The notes: generated by a model from the sequence alone, not told the origin. Counted from the first letter of the stretch, positions 17,139 to 26,749 are shown. The stretch is 64,000 bases of DNA from an uncultured Erysipelotrichaceae bacterium (GCA_902761685.1 CACWLI010000008.1:1-64000); one strand, 5' to 3'. Made by a program: numbers and translations.

Positions 17139-18176
17139 ATGAAAAAAGATAAAGATAAAACATTAGATCAAGTATTAGCTGATATCGAAAAACAATTTGG
17201 TAAAGGCGCTATTATGAAATTGGGAGAAAAAGGTGTTAAAAATATAGATGTTGTATCAAGCGGTTCTATAGCATTAGATCAAGCTTTAGGAGTAGGAGGA
17301 TATCCAAAAGGTCGTATAATTGAAGTTTTTGGACCTGAATCAAGTGGTAAAACTACTATCGCATTACATGCAATTGCTGAAGTACAAAAGAATGGTGGAA
17401 GAGCTGCATTTATTGATGCAGAGCATGCATTAGATCCAGTATATGCAAAAAAATTAGGTGTTGATACAGATGAATTATTACTTAGTCAACCCGATACAGG
17501 AGAACAAGCTTTAGAAATTGTTGAAGCATTAGTTAGAAGTGAAGCGATGAGCATAATAGTTATTGATTCAGTTGCTGCACTTGTACCTCAGGCTGAAATT
17601 GAAGGTGAAATGGGTGATTCACATGTTGGATTACAAGCTAGATTAATGTCACAAGCCCTAAGAAAATTAAGTGGAATTATTAATAAAACAAATACTATTT
17701 GTATTTTTATAAATCAATTAAGAGAAAAAGTTGGAATTATGTTTGGAAATCCAGAAACAACACCTGGTGGAAGAGCTTTAAAATTTTATTCAACAATTAG
17801 ATTGGATGTAAGAAGAAGTGAACAAATTAAAGTAAATGGAGATGTACTTGGAAATAAAACTGTTATTAAAGTTGTAAAGAACAAAGTTGCTCCTCCATTT
17901 AAGACTGCTGAAGTTGAAATAATGTATGGAGAAGGTATTTCAAAAACTGGAGAAGTTGTTGATATTGCTGCTAATTTAGGAATAATTGATAAGAGTGGTG
18001 CTTGGTTTAGTTACAAAGGTGAAAAGATTGGGCAAGGAAAAGAAAATGTTAAATTAGTATTTAAAAATAATCCAGCATTATTTAAAGAAATTGAAGAAAA
18101 GGTTAGACAAGATTTATTTAGTAATGACTCAAATAAAGAAATTGAAGAAAAAGAAGACACAAAAAAAGATGAATAA
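17139..18176 (+). CDS. recA: RecA recombinase
   Basis: RecA forms filaments on single-stranded DNA for homologous recombination and triggers LexA self-cleavage. The start ([21 protein letters not shown]), P-loop GPESSGKTT (about 67-75), IDAEHALD, loop-2 region with [20 protein letters not shown], and the acidic C-terminal tail are all typical. Length (345 aa) is normal. AAGGAG precedes the ATG. It is transcribed from its own promoter and ends at a strong hairpin. cinA, often next to recA in Bacilli, is absent. Confidence 0.99.
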   Translation: MKKDKDKTLDQVLADIEKQFGKGAIMKLGEKGVKNIDVVSSGSIALDQALGVGGYPKGRIIEVFGPESSGKTTIALHAIAEVQKNGGRAAFIDAEHALDPVYAKKLGVDTDELLLSQPDTGEQALEIVEALVRSEAMSIIVIDSVAALVPQAEIEGEMGDSHVGLQARLMSQALRKLSGIINKTNTICIFINQLREKVGIMFGNPETTPGGRALKFYSTIRLDVRRSEQIKVNGDVLGNKTVIKVVKNKVAPPFKTAEVEIMYGEGISKTGEVVDIAANLGIIDKSGAWFSYKGEKIGQGKENVKLVFKNNPALFKEIEEKVRQDLFSNDSNKEIEEKEDTKKDE

Positions 18177-18190
18177 TTCATCTTTTTTTT
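18162..18190. terminator. Bidirectional terminator after recA
   Basis: GATGAA and TTCATC arms (18168-18173, 18177-18182), extended by A and T tracts, surround the recA stop codon. It serves recA and the convergent DUF5684 gene. Confidence 0.75.
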
Positions 18191-18194
18191 ATGA

Positions 18195-18830
18195 TTATAA
18201 TTGATTGTTGTTATCAGGTGTAACTGAATTTTGGTTTTCAGTAGCACTTGGTGTTTCAGCTGGTTGAACAAATGTTGGCTCTTGAACATTATTTGTATTG
18301 CTATCCATTGCTGGTTGACTAGGAACTGGGTTAGCAGTTGTAGTAGCAGCTGGAGCATTAGTACCTTGGTATTGACTCTTACCAAAAGCTAAGATTGGGA
18401 AGAATATTGCAGGTAAGAAAATTAATCCAGCAGCAAATCCACCATCTTTACCAAATGCTTTAGATAGATTAATATAACACATAATATTAAATACTAGTAA
18501 AGCAATTCCACCAACAAATGGGATTAAGCCTAATAAAACGTACCATCCTTTAAGTCCAGCGATTTCATATAATACCCATGTATTATAAATTGGAATTAAA
18601 GAGATATAACCTTTTCTACCAGCTTTAGTAAATATTTTCCACCATGATGCAATCATTAATGCAACAACAGCAAGGATAATTATCATGTAAGTTGCAAAAA
18701 ATGTACCTACAATTCCTAATATTGCACCATCTTCAAAAGATGATGTATCATATGAAGTGAAGCCATCAGTTTCATATGAACTTAAATCATATCCATCACT
18801 TTCAGAATCAAAACTAAAACTATAATCCAT
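18195..18830 (-). CDS. DUF5684-family membrane protein
   Basis: The 211-residue protein has a Ser/Asp/Tyr-rich extracellular or cytosolic start and about four membrane segments, with the DUF5684 pattern WWKIFTKAGRKGYISLIPIYNTW near its middle, LKGWYVLLGLIPFVGG and an LSKAFGK motif. A Thr/Pro/Asn-rich hydrophilic tail follows. The family is of unknown function, found widely in Firmicutes. Start chosen at 18830, where AAGGAGGT lies seven bases upstream; longer frames reaching 18866 would ignore that site. Confidence 0.82.
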   Translation of the reverse strand: MDYSFSFDSESDGYDLSSYETDGFTSYDTSSFEDGAILGIVGTFFATYMIIILAVVALMIASWWKIFTKAGRKGYISLIPIYNTWVLYEIAGLKGWYVLLGLIPFVGGIALLVFNIMCYINLSKAFGKDGGFAAGLIFLPAIFFPILAFGKSQYQGTNAPAATTTANPVPSQPAMDSNTNNVQEPTFVQPAETPSATENQNSVTPDNNNQL

Positions 18831-18990
18831 TTTGTGTACCTCCTTATTATGATTTAATTCTATCATATTTTATAAAAATATCAAATATAAATGTTCAATT
18901 ATGTCGAATTATGATAAATAATTATATAATATGTTTTTAAATAATATTTAAAAATAAATCATTTTTTTGTATAATAAAGTTGGTGATGAT

Positions 18991-19950
18991 ATGACTGTAA
19001 AGAAGTTTAATTATTTTAGATTTATATCATTTATAGTTGTTTTAATATTAATAGTAGTTGGTATTATTATTGGTGTTAAAACTATTAAGAAGAAAATTGA
19101 TTATACTAAAACTGATGAGTATCTTTTAATTAATTATGGTTTTAATGAAGAGGATGCAAAATATATAACTAAAAATTTGGATAAAAATGATGTTAATAAG
19201 TTGTTAAAAATGGAGTATAATCCTAGTTATATATACTTTATAAAACAAAAGTATTTTATTTTAGAAAACATAGAGAAATATGTTGAATACAAAAGAGATA
19301 ATATTTCTATTGAATATAGTGAAGTTATATCAATCATAAATACTGAATCGAATATTGATTGGATTGATAATGAAAAAGAAACTGATACTAGTAAAAATGA
19401 ACTTATGTTAGTAAATAGGTTATATGGATTACCAAAAGATTATGAAGTAGAAGATATTGTTCCAGTACCAGTAAAATATGCATATGATGGTAATAAACTA
19501 AGTAATATAGTACTAGATAACTTAATAGAATTAATTGAAGCTGGTAAAGAAGTTGGTTATACATTTGTTGTTAGTGGAAGCTATAGAAGTTATAGTGAAC
19601 AAGAAAAATTATATAATTATTATGTTAATAGTAGTGGAAGAAGTGAAGCAGATAAAATAGTTGCTCGTCCAGGGCACTCTGAATATGAAACAGGTTTATC
19701 TTTTGATTTAGTACCATACAATAAGTCATATGAAAATCCAAAAAGTAGTGATGAGAATAAATGGTTAAGAGAAAATGCATATAAATATGGATTTATATTT
19801 AGATTTGATAAAGATAAAGAAAAGTTGACAGGATTTGGTGAATATCCTTGGAGACTAAGATATGTTGGAAAAAAAGCTGCTAAAATTATATTTGATGAGA
19901 AATTATGTTTTGAAGAGTATTATGCTTATTATGTTAGGGGGAATAAATAA
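18991..19950 (+). CDS. VanY-like M15B family protein, probably catalytically impaired
   Basis: After an N-terminal anchor (about 10-30) and a helical stalk, residues ~190-310 match the D-alanyl-D-alanine carboxypeptidase VanY domain (FVVSGSYRSYSEQEKLY). Active members have SEHxTGxAxD and EPWHxRYVG, where both His and the Asp bind zinc. Here these read SEYETGLSFD and EYPWRLRYVG, so Tyr232 and Arg288 replace the two zinc histidines. It may therefore bind peptidoglycan stems without cutting them, or act differently. The ATG at 18991 has a GGTG site. Its stop overlaps the start of yvcK. Confidence 0.8.
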   Translation: MTVKKFNYFRFISFIVVLILIVVGIIIGVKTIKKKIDYTKTDEYLLINYGFNEEDAKYITKNLDKNDVNKLLKMEYNPSYIYFIKQKYFILENIEKYVEYKRDNISIEYSEVISIINTESNIDWIDNEKETDTSKNELMLVNRLYGLPKDYEVEDIVPVPVKYAYDGNKLSNIVLDNLIELIEAGKEVGYTFVVSGSYRSYSEQEKLYNYYVNSSGRSEADKIVARPGHSEYETGLSFDLVPYNKSYENPKSSDENKWLRENAYKYGFIFRFDKDKEKLTGFGEYPWRLRYVGKKAAKIIFDEKLCFEEYYAYYVRGNK

Positions 19951-20891
19951 TGGATGAAAAAAAAGTTGTTGTTTTAGGTGGTGGAACAGGTCAGTCAGTA
20001 TTATTAAGTGGACTTAAAAAGTTTCCTTTTGATATTACTGCTGTAGTAAGCGTGTGTGATGATGGAAAAAGCACAGGAAAGCTTAGAAAAGAATTTAATG
20101 TACCTGCAATGGGAGACATTAGAAGAGTTTTGATAGCTTTATCTGAAACAGAGGATGTTATTGGAGAATTAGTTAACTATAGATTCAAGACAAATGGAGA
20201 CTTTAATGGACATACTGTTGGTAACATTATGATTACAGCTTTAACTGATATTTATGGAAGTATGTCTGCTGGTATAAAACAAGTTACTAAAATATTAAAT
20301 TTAAAAGGAACAGTTTTACCTCTTACAGATGATAATGTAACTTTAATGGGAGAAATGACTGATGGAAGTATTGTTGAAGGAGAGCATAATATAACATTAT
20401 GTGATAAAAAGATTAAAAGAGTTTTTTACAAAAAAGAACCAAAGGCAAATAAAGAAGTTATAAAGAAAATAAAAGAAGCTGATGCTATTGTTTTAAGTAT
20501 GGGAAGTATTTATACAAGTATTATTCCAAATTTATTGTGTAAAAAAGTTCTTGATGCAATTGATGAAAGCAATGCTAAAATTATCTATATATGTAATATT
20601 ATGAGTCAGCCAGGAGAAACTGATGGATTTAAAGTAAGTGATCATATTAATTTATTAAATAGTTATCTAGGTACAAGAAAAATTGATACAGTAATAACTA
20701 ATAGTGAAAAAGTAAGTAAAAAAATTCAAAAGAAATATGAAACTCTTGAACAAAAAGATTTAATTGAAATTGATGATAAAAATATTAAAATTGAAAACAT
20801 TAAAAAACCATTATTGAAGATAGATGATGAAATGATAAGACATGACAGTGTTAAATTAGGACTTGAAATAATGAATATTTTAACAAAATAG
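19950..20891 (+). CDS. yvcK: YvcK/GlmR, gluconeogenesis factor family protein
   Basis: YvcK (GlmR) binds UDP-GlcNAc and routes carbon into peptidoglycan precursors by stimulating GlmS in Bacillus. The Rossmann start VVVLGGGTGQSVLLSGLK, the VSVCDDGKSTGKLR segment and MGDIRRVL are diagnostic of the CofD-like family. Length (313 aa) is normal. The usual neighbours rapZ and whiA are missing. The ATG overlaps the stop of the upstream VanY-like gene, suggesting linked expression of two cell-wall-related genes. Confidence 0.93.
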   Translation: MDEKKVVVLGGGTGQSVLLSGLKKFPFDITAVVSVCDDGKSTGKLRKEFNVPAMGDIRRVLIALSETEDVIGELVNYRFKTNGDFNGHTVGNIMITALTDIYGSMSAGIKQVTKILNLKGTVLPLTDDNVTLMGEMTDGSIVEGEHNITLCDKKIKRVFYKKEPKANKEVIKKIKEADAIVLSMGSIYTSIIPNLLCKKVLDAIDESNAKIIYICNIMSQPGETDGFKVSDHINLLNSYLGTRKIDTVITNSEKVSKKIQKKYETLEQKDLIEIDDKNIKIENIKKPLLKIDDEMIRHDSVKLGLEIMNILTK

Positions 20892-20967
20892 TTAGATTTT
20901 ACTTGACTTATTAAATATTTTTATGGTAGTATTAATATGCTTGATTGTTATCAAGTGCCTACCTAAT

Positions 20968-21044
20968 GGGGAATTAGCTCAGTTGGCTAGAGCATCTGCC
21001 TTGCACGCAGGAGGTCGCGGGTTCAAGTCCCACATTCTCCACCA
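20968..21044 (+). tRNA. tRNA-Ala (TGC)
   Basis: A full cloverleaf with encoded CCA. The anticodon loop CTTGCAC gives anticodon TGC. The acceptor GGGGAAT/ATTCTCC has the G3:U70 wobble that identifies alanine tRNA. The T stem GCGGG/CCCAC contains one C-A mismatch. Confidence 0.97.
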
Positions 21045-21054
21045 TTTAGATTAT

Positions 21055-21077
21055 AAAGATTCGCAAGAATCTTTTTT
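21055..21077 (+). terminator. Terminator after tRNA-Ala
   Basis: Eight-base stem AAAGATTC/GAATCTTT closed by a GCAA tetraloop, then seven T. Confidence 0.85.
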
Positions 21078-21138
21078 TATTGTTAAAGAAAAAAAATTAT
21101 TGTATAATGATTATATAATAGGAAGGAATGATAAAAGA

Positions 21139-22572
21139 ATGAAAGAGGGAAAGAAAAAAAGCATAGGTGTATTCTTTGTAAAAATGGTAGCAATATTTGC
21201 TATAATCAACATTTTTATTTCTATTCTTGCAAGCTTATTTACTCAGAATGCAACTGTATTTAAATATGGTGAAGATTTATTAATAGAAATATTCTATGCA
21301 TTAATGGTATTAATAGTAATGCTTCTATTCAATAATTCTTATGTATTTACAAATAAAAAGGAAGACTTTAAGAAAAGCTTAAAATATGCTATTCCAATGT
21401 TAGGAGTTTCAGTAGTAACACTTGTTCAAAATATTTTCGAATTAGACTCATTTTCTGTAGGAAATTTTATTAATGTTGTAATATTGTGTATTTCAATTGG
21501 ATTTGCTGAAGAATTTTTATGTCGTGGATGGATACAAAATGAGTTTATTGAAAGATATGGTGATACTAAGAAAAATGCAATTACTTCTATTGTATTAGCA
21601 TCTATTATATTTGGAGTAATGCATATAACTAATGTAGGAGTTCAAACACTATTTGAAACTATTTTACAAATCATAAATGCATTTGCTGTTGGTTTATTAC
21701 TTGGAAGTGTATATTATAAAACAAAAAACATTTGGTCTGTTATTTTCTTACATGCATTTTATGACTTTTCAATTTTTATAGGAGAAATGAATTTAATTAA
21801 GGATTGTACATATAATAGTCCTACATTATCTGTAGTTATCGTTAATGGAGTAGAAATTTTAATTATAAGTGCTTTATGGATTATAAGTGCATTATATGTT
21901 CTTAGAAAATGTAATTTTCCAGATAAAAGAGCTTCTAGAAAAAAGAATTCAAGTATTATTTTATTAATGATAATAACATTTATATTAGTATTTGTTCCAT
22001 TTGAATTATTGGTACCTGATTATAAAGATTATCAAGTATGTTATAACTATGAAACAATTGATGCGATAAATAACTATACTACTCATTATTTACATTATGA
22101 TAGATACTATATTAATTCTAATAGAGATGAAATAATCTATAGTACAAATGAAGAAGGATTGAATGAAACTATAACTAATAGTAATTATGCTTTTGAATTT
22201 AAAGTATCAGATGCTAATAAATTAGTTATCAAAAATATTAATACTGAATATGAAAAAACAATTGAATATAATGGAGCTATTGAAGATTTCCAAGTAATTG
22301 AAAATAATGATAACTATATAATTACTGTTCATACAAATGAAAATGAATCAACTGTATATTATAGTGAATTTATGAATAAAGATGGACTTTCTAATTCAGT
22401 TGAATATTTAAATGATTTGGAAGATTCATTTATAAAATTTGAACTACCTACACTAGAACAAGTAGGATATATAACTTTTTCAGATAATGATAACAAATAT
22501 GTATTTATGTATTCTAAAGCATATGATTATTTCTTAATTAAAAATAATCAACTATTTAGAATAGATTTTTAG
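21139..22572 (+). CDS. CPBP (CAAX-like) intramembrane metalloprotease with extra C-terminal domain
   Basis: A membrane protein of 477 residues. Its first ~280 residues have eight or so hydrophobic segments and the CPBP/Abi motifs AEEFLCRG (motif 1, EExxxR), FGVMHITN (motif 2) and FLHAFYDF (motif 3). This family includes CAAX proteases and bacteriocin-immunity proteins. The last ~120 residues are a hydrophilic, beta-rich extracytoplasmic domain not usual for the family. Start taken at 21139 with AGGAAGGA upstream; the frame upstream runs through tRNA-Ala and cannot be coding. Confidence 0.88.
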   Translation: MKEGKKKSIGVFFVKMVAIFAIINIFISILASLFTQNATVFKYGEDLLIEIFYALMVLIVMLLFNNSYVFTNKKEDFKKSLKYAIPMLGVSVVTLVQNIFELDSFSVGNFINVVILCISIGFAEEFLCRGWIQNEFIERYGDTKKNAITSIVLASIIFGVMHITNVGVQTLFETILQIINAFAVGLLLGSVYYKTKNIWSVIFLHAFYDFSIFIGEMNLIKDCTYNSPTLSVVIVNGVEILIISALWIISALYVLRKCNFPDKRASRKKNSSIILLMIITFILVFVPFELLVPDYKDYQVCYNYETIDAINNYTTHYLHYDRYYINSNRDEIIYSTNEEGLNETITNSNYAFEFKVSDANKLVIKNINTEYEKTIEYNGAIEDFQVIENNDNYIITVHTNENESTVYYSEFMNKDGLSNSVEYLNDLEDSFIKFELPTLEQVGYITFSDNDNKYVFMYSKAYDYFLIKNNQLFRIDF

Positions 22573-22597
22573 AAAAGAACTAAAAGTTCTTTTTTTT
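22573..22597 (+). terminator. Terminator after CPBP protease gene
   Basis: AAAGAACT and AGTTCTTT arms around a short loop with a T tail. Confidence 0.8.
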
Positions 22598-22603
22598 AAA
22601 TAA

Positions 22604-22628
22604 AAAATCGTAATTTTATTACGATTTT
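22604..22628 (-). terminator. Terminator of the RNase J gene
   Basis: Ten-base arms AAAATCGTAA/TTACGATTTT (22604-22613, 22619-22628) surround a five-base loop and overlap the minus-strand stop codon. The A-rich flank gives a U tail on that strand. Confidence 0.7.
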
Positions 22629-24297
22629 ATTTTACATCTAATATCATTGGAATAATTATTGGTCTTCTTCCTGTTAATTCAATTACATAAGAATTGATTT
22701 CTAAAATAATTCTATTTTTTAAATCTGTAAGGTTAAAATTATCTTTTTCTAATTCATTTAGAGTAATTAAATTAGTTTTATCTTGTATTTTCTTTATTAA
22801 TTCTTGATTATCATTAACTATTACAAATCCACGTGTTGTGATATTTGGCTCTATTAACATTTTTTTGTTTTCTAGGTCTAAGTTTAATATAACAATTAGA
22901 ACTCCGTCTGTTGACATCAATTTTCTATCTTTAATGATTGTTACTCCGACATCACCAATTCTACTTCCATCAACATAGATATCATTAATTGGAATTGAAC
23001 CATAACGATATACCTCGCCATCTTTCATAGCCAATATATCACCATTTTTATTTATAAATGTATTTTCTTCTTTTATGTCACATAAAGTTGCTAATTTAAC
23101 ATTTGATGCAAGCATTCTATATTCTCCATGCATAGGCATAAAGTATTTTGGTCTAATCAATCTAAACAATAGTTTTAATTCATCTTGTCTTGCATGCCCA
23201 CTTGTATGAACATTTGATTCACTTGCATTTGTATATACTTTTGCACCTTTAAGATATAATTTATTAATAATTCTATTGATTGACATTGCATTACCTGGAA
23301 TAGGTGATGATGAAAATATTACTGTATCATCAGGCATAAGTGTAATATTTCTATCATTTCCATTAGCTATTCTAGATAAAGCTGCAAGTGGTTCTCCTTG
23401 TGAACCAGTACATAGCAAGCATACTTTTGATGGCTCCATTTTATTAGCTTCATCACTTGTAATAAATATATCTTTATCTTTTATATATCCACATTCAATA
23501 GCTATTTCAATATTTGTATTCATACTTCTTCCAAAAACAGCAACTTTTCTATTGTAGTGTTTACATGTTTCTACTATATGAGTTAATCTATATATGTTTG
23601 ATGCAAATGTAGCAAGTATTATTCTTGATTCTGTATTTTCTGCAAATATTTCTGATAAAGCTTCATCTACAACAGATTCACTATTTGAAAAACCTGGTAA
23701 TAATGCATTTGTAGAATCACTTAATAGAAGTGTAACTCCTTTATTACCAATGGCTGCCATTTTACCCATGTTTGCAACTGGTCCAATAGGAGTTAAGTCA
23801 AATTTAAAGTCTCCTGTTTCTACAATAGTACCATTTTTAGTTGTAATTGCCATACCAAATGAATCTGGTATTGAGTGAGTTGTAGTAAAAAACTCAATAT
23901 CGAAATGTTTTGTTTTTATATTTAAGTCTTCATTAACTGTAACAAATTTAGGTGCTGGTATATTTCTTTCAGATAGCTTATTTTTAATAAGTTTTTCAGC
24001 TATATTTGGTGTATATATTACAGGAATATTAATGTTTTGCAATAAGAAAGGAATTCCACCAATATGATCTTCATGACCATGTGTAATAATTAATCCCTTT
24101 ATTTTATCTTGCATATTTTTTAAAACATTATAATCTGCTAATACATAGTCTATTCCCATTAAATCTTCTTCTGGAAACATAACTCCACAATCTATTATAA
24201 AAAGTTCGTCTTCATGCATTACTACATACATGTTTTTTCCAACTTCACCAAGCCCACCTAAAGCACAGACTAAAGTCTCTCCATTTTTACTATTCAT
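22627..24297 (-). CDS. rnj: Ribonuclease J
   Basis: RNase J is a metallo-beta-lactamase/beta-CASP nuclease that performs 5' exonucleolytic and endonucleolytic mRNA decay and rRNA processing. Motifs seen: ALGGLGEVGKNMY start, THGHEDHIGG (HxHxDH zinc motif, about 72-81), SDSTNA and the beta-CASP boxes CTGSQGEP and HTSGHA. Length is normal. Whether it is J1 or J2 cannot be told. ATG 24297 was chosen because GAAGGGA lies nine bases upstream; ATG 24306 is too close to it. Confidence 0.95.
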   Translation of the reverse strand: MNSKNGETLVCALGGLGEVGKNMYVVMHEDELFIIDCGVMFPEEDLMGIDYVLADYNVLKNMQDKIKGLIITHGHEDHIGGIPFLLQNINIPVIYTPNIAEKLIKNKLSERNIPAPKFVTVNEDLNIKTKHFDIEFFTTTHSIPDSFGMAITTKNGTIVETGDFKFDLTPIGPVANMGKMAAIGNKGVTLLLSDSTNALLPGFSNSESVVDEALSEIFAENTESRIILATFASNIYRLTHIVETCKHYNRKVAVFGRSMNTNIEIAIECGYIKDKDIFITSDEANKMEPSKVCLLCTGSQGEPLAALSRIANGNDRNITLMPDDTVIFSSSPIPGNAMSINRIINKLYLKGAKVYTNASESNVHTSGHARQDELKLLFRLIRPKYFMPMHGEYRMLASNVKLATLCDIKEENTFINKNGDILAMKDGEVYRYGSIPINDIYVDGSRIGDVGVTIIKDRKLMSTDGVLIVILNLDLENKKMLIEPNITTRGFVIVNDNQELIKKIQDKTNLITLNELEKDNFNLTDLKNRIILEINSYVIELTGRRPIIIPMILDVK

Positions 24298-24408
24298 TAT
24301 AATCATTCCCTTCGAAAAGTTAAATCAGTAATTGTCATTATATCATAGAGTTTCATATTTGTCAAAAAGCTATATTTATATTATAATTATATTGTTGGGG
24401 GTATTTTT

Positions 24409-24996
24409 ATGAATACAATTGATTATTATAATGAAAATGCACAAAAGTATTTTGATTTTTCTATTAATGTTGATATGAGCAAACAATATAATATGTTTTT
24501 AAAGTATATAAAAGAAGGTGGCAGAATATTAGACTTTGGTTGTGGTGGTGGAAGAGATAGTAAGTATTTTTCTGACTTAGGATATAAAGTTGATGCTATA
24601 GATGGATCTATTGAGTTGTGTAAACTAGCAAGAGAATACACCAAACTTGATGTTAAATGTATGGATTTTAGCGATTTAAATAAAATAGATTATTATGATG
24701 GAATTTGGGCATGTTCAACTTTATTACATATAGAAAAAAATAAATTATTGTTTATTTTAAAAAAAATAAGAGATGCTTTAAAAGAAGATGGATACTTATA
24801 TGCTTCATTTGTAAATGGAGCTGCTCAAGAACAATATAGAGAAGATGGAAGATATTTTAATGATTTAACGAGAGAAAGATTTGAATTATTAGCAGATACT
24901 ACACAATTAGAGGTGGTTGAATATAATTTGAATCATTCAGTAACTGCAACAAATAGAGATATTTATTGGGATAACTACATGTTAAAAAGGAGATAA
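24409..24996 (+). CDS. SAM-dependent class I methyltransferase
   Basis: The 195-residue protein has the SAM-binding motif I ILDFGCGGGRDSKYF (about 39-53), an acidic post-I strand (VDAIDGS) and a motif-III-like LKEDGYLYASF. This looks like the TehB/UbiE-type methyltransferase_11/25 group. The substrate is unknown. It starts after a GGGGG ribosome site and is followed two bases later by a MazG-like gene, with which it may be co-transcribed, and then by ftsY. Confidence 0.88.
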   Translation: MNTIDYYNENAQKYFDFSINVDMSKQYNMFLKYIKEGGRILDFGCGGGRDSKYFSDLGYKVDAIDGSIELCKLAREYTKLDVKCMDFSDLNKIDYYDGIWACSTLLHIEKNKLLFILKKIRDALKEDGYLYASFVNGAAQEQYREDGRYFNDLTRERFELLADTTQLEVVEYNLNHSVTATNRDIYWDNYMLKRR

Positions 24997-24997
24997 T

Positions 24998-25321
24998 ATG
25001 GAGCAAGTATTTAATAAGCTAGTTAGAGACAATATACCAAATATTATTGTTGAAAATGGTGGGGTTGCTTATACTAGAAAACTAAGTGATGAAGAATTTA
25101 AACATGAATTAATAAAAAAGTTAAATGAAGAATATAATGAAGTTGTTAATTCAAATGGAAAAGATAGATTAGAGGAACTAGCTGATATGCTAGAAGTTAT
25201 TAAATATCTTGCAATTGTTGAAGGAAGTTCGTTAGAAGAGGTAATTGAAATATCAAAAGTTAAGTCATTAAAAAGAGGAGCATTTGATAAAAAGATTTAT
25301 TTAGAAAAAACTATAGATTAG
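24998..25321 (+). CDS. MazG-like / phosphoribosyl-ATP pyrophosphohydrolase family protein
   Basis: This 107-residue all-helical protein starts with the typical FNKLVRDNIPNII motif and carries the metal-binding pair EEYNEV and EELADMLEV (about 49-70), the ExxE-(x)n-ExxD signature of the all-alpha NTP pyrophosphohydrolases. It probably cleaves non-canonical or excess nucleoside triphosphates. The AAGGAG site lies within the end of the preceding methyltransferase gene, so the genes are coupled. Confidence 0.83.
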   Translation: MEQVFNKLVRDNIPNIIVENGGVAYTRKLSDEEFKHELIKKLNEEYNEVVNSNGKDRLEELADMLEVIKYLAIVEGSSLEEVIEISKVKSLKRGAFDKKIYLEKTID

Positions 25322-25330
25322 AGGTGTTTT

Positions 25331-26410
25331 ATGGGACTATTTAGTAAAATTAAAAATTTATTTAATAAGCAAGAAGAAATAAAGGAAAAAATAGAAGAAA
25401 AAGATATTGAGATAGAAAATATTAGTGAAAAAGAAATAAATAAAGTTGTAAAAGAAGATAATATTAGCAAAGAAGAAATAGAAGAAGTAAAAGAAACAGA
25501 AAAGTATGTTGAGGGTTTATCTAAATCAAGAGATAATTTTGTTAATAAGTTGTCAGTTTTAGGTATTAAATATACAAAAATTAGTGATGATTTTTATGAT
25601 GAACTTGAAGAGATATTGATAACTGCTGATGTGGGCGTTAATACAGTTATGGATTTTGTAGATAGACTTAAGAAGAGAGTTAAAGAAGAAAAAATAGAAG
25701 ATTTTGAATATTTAAAAGAAGTAATTGTTGATGAATTATTTATGATCTATGTTGATGGGGATATATTATCTTCTAAGTTAAATATTCAAAATGATAAAAC
25801 TAATGTAATATTATTTGTAGGTGTTAACGGAGTAGGAAAGACAACTAGTATAGCTAAAATAGCATATAATTTAAAAAAAGACGGGAAGAAAGTATTGTTA
25901 ATTGCTGGAGATACATTTAGAGCAGGTGCAGTTAGTCAATTAGAAGAATGGTCTAAGAGAATTGGAGTTAGTTTTTTTGGAGATGATAGAACAGATCCAT
26001 CTGCTGTTATATATGATGGTTTAACTAAAGCAAAAGAAGAAAAATATGATGTAGTTTTAGTAGATACAGCAGGACGTTTACAAAATAAATCTAATTTAAT
26101 GAAAGAACTTGAAAAAATGAATAGAGTTATTAATGAAATAATTCCTGATGAACCATGTGAAACACTTTTAGTAATAGATGCTACTACTGGTCAAAATGGT
26201 ATAAGCCAAGCAAAAAGTTTTAAAGAAATTACTAACATTACTGGAATAATATTAACTAAATTAGATGGAACTGCCAAAGGTGGAATAGTTTTAGCTATTA
26301 AAGAATTAGTTGATATTCCTGTAAAATTTGTTGGTTTAGGTGAAAAAGAAACGGATTTAATACCATTTGATATAGAAAAATATATTTATGGTTTATTTAA
26401 GGAGTTCTAA
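25331..26410 (+). CDS. ftsY: FtsY, signal recognition particle receptor GTPase
   Basis: FtsY receives SRP-ribosome complexes at the membrane. The first ~60 residues are a highly charged Lys/Glu segment that binds lipid. The NG domain follows with GVNGVGKTTS (G1, about 164), DTFRAGAVSQL, DTAGRLQNKSNLM (G3) and TKLDGTAKGG (G4). Length (359 aa) is normal. It is followed directly by ylxM, as in Bacilli, but ffh is not next to it and sits at 60402. Confidence 0.97.
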   Translation: MGLFSKIKNLFNKQEEIKEKIEEKDIEIENISEKEINKVVKEDNISKEEIEEVKETEKYVEGLSKSRDNFVNKLSVLGIKYTKISDDFYDELEEILITADVGVNTVMDFVDRLKKRVKEEKIEDFEYLKEVIVDELFMIYVDGDILSSKLNIQNDKTNVILFVGVNGVGKTTSIAKIAYNLKKDGKKVLLIAGDTFRAGAVSQLEEWSKRIGVSFFGDDRTDPSAVIYDGLTKAKEEKYDVVLVDTAGRLQNKSNLMKELEKMNRVINEIIPDEPCETLLVIDATTGQNGISQAKSFKEITNITGIILTKLDGTAKGGIVLAIKELVDIPVKFVGLGEKETDLIPFDIEKYIYGLFKEF

Positions 26411-26700
26411 TGAAAGAAAGAGAATACTTATTAACACTATATGAGATATATAAGGAATTATTAACTGACAAAGAAAAAGAGTATTTTGAAAATTATTATT
26501 TTGAAGATCTAAGTTTACAGGAAATGGCAGATAATTATGGAGTTAGTAGATCATATGTGGGAAAGTTTATAAATACTATAGAAAAAAAATTACATAAATA
26601 TGAAACATCTTTAAATATTAATGAAAAAAACATAAAAATAAGAGAAATAATTTATAATTTAGATGATGATATTAAAAGTAAAATACAAGAATTATTATAG
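26410..26700 (+). CDS. ylxM: YlxM family HTH protein (SRP-associated)
   Basis: A 96-residue sigma-70 region-4-like helix-turn-helix protein (LTDKEKEYFENYYFEDLSLQEMA, NYGVSRSYVGKFI). YlxM (UPF0122) is encoded in the ftsY-ylxM-ffh operon of Firmicutes and in streptococci modulates SRP GTPase activity. Its ATG overlaps the ftsY stop by one base. Here it stays with ftsY though ffh has moved. Confidence 0.9.
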   Translation: MKEREYLLTLYEIYKELLTDKEKEYFENYYFEDLSLQEMADNYGVSRSYVGKFINTIEKKLHKYETSLNINEKNIKIREIIYNLDDDIKSKIQELL

Positions 26701-26749
26701 AAAAGAATAATTCTATGTAGTATAATTAAATTGATTAGGGGTGAATAAC

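Noticed and set aside
18902..18908. A third TGTCGAA (Spo0A-box-like) heptamer between the DUF5684 and VanY-like genes
   Set aside because: A seven-base match is expected several times by chance in 64 kb of this composition, and it lacks the 19-bp context shared by the other two copies.
20923..21138. In-frame upstream extension of the CPBP protease gene
   Set aside because: It reads through tRNA-Ala and its terminator; a proper ribosome site and ATG exist at 21139.
26688..26714. Nine-base inverted repeat at the end of ylxM
   Set aside because: It has no T tract after the stem, so it is not a convincing terminator and may be accidental in AT-rich DNA.
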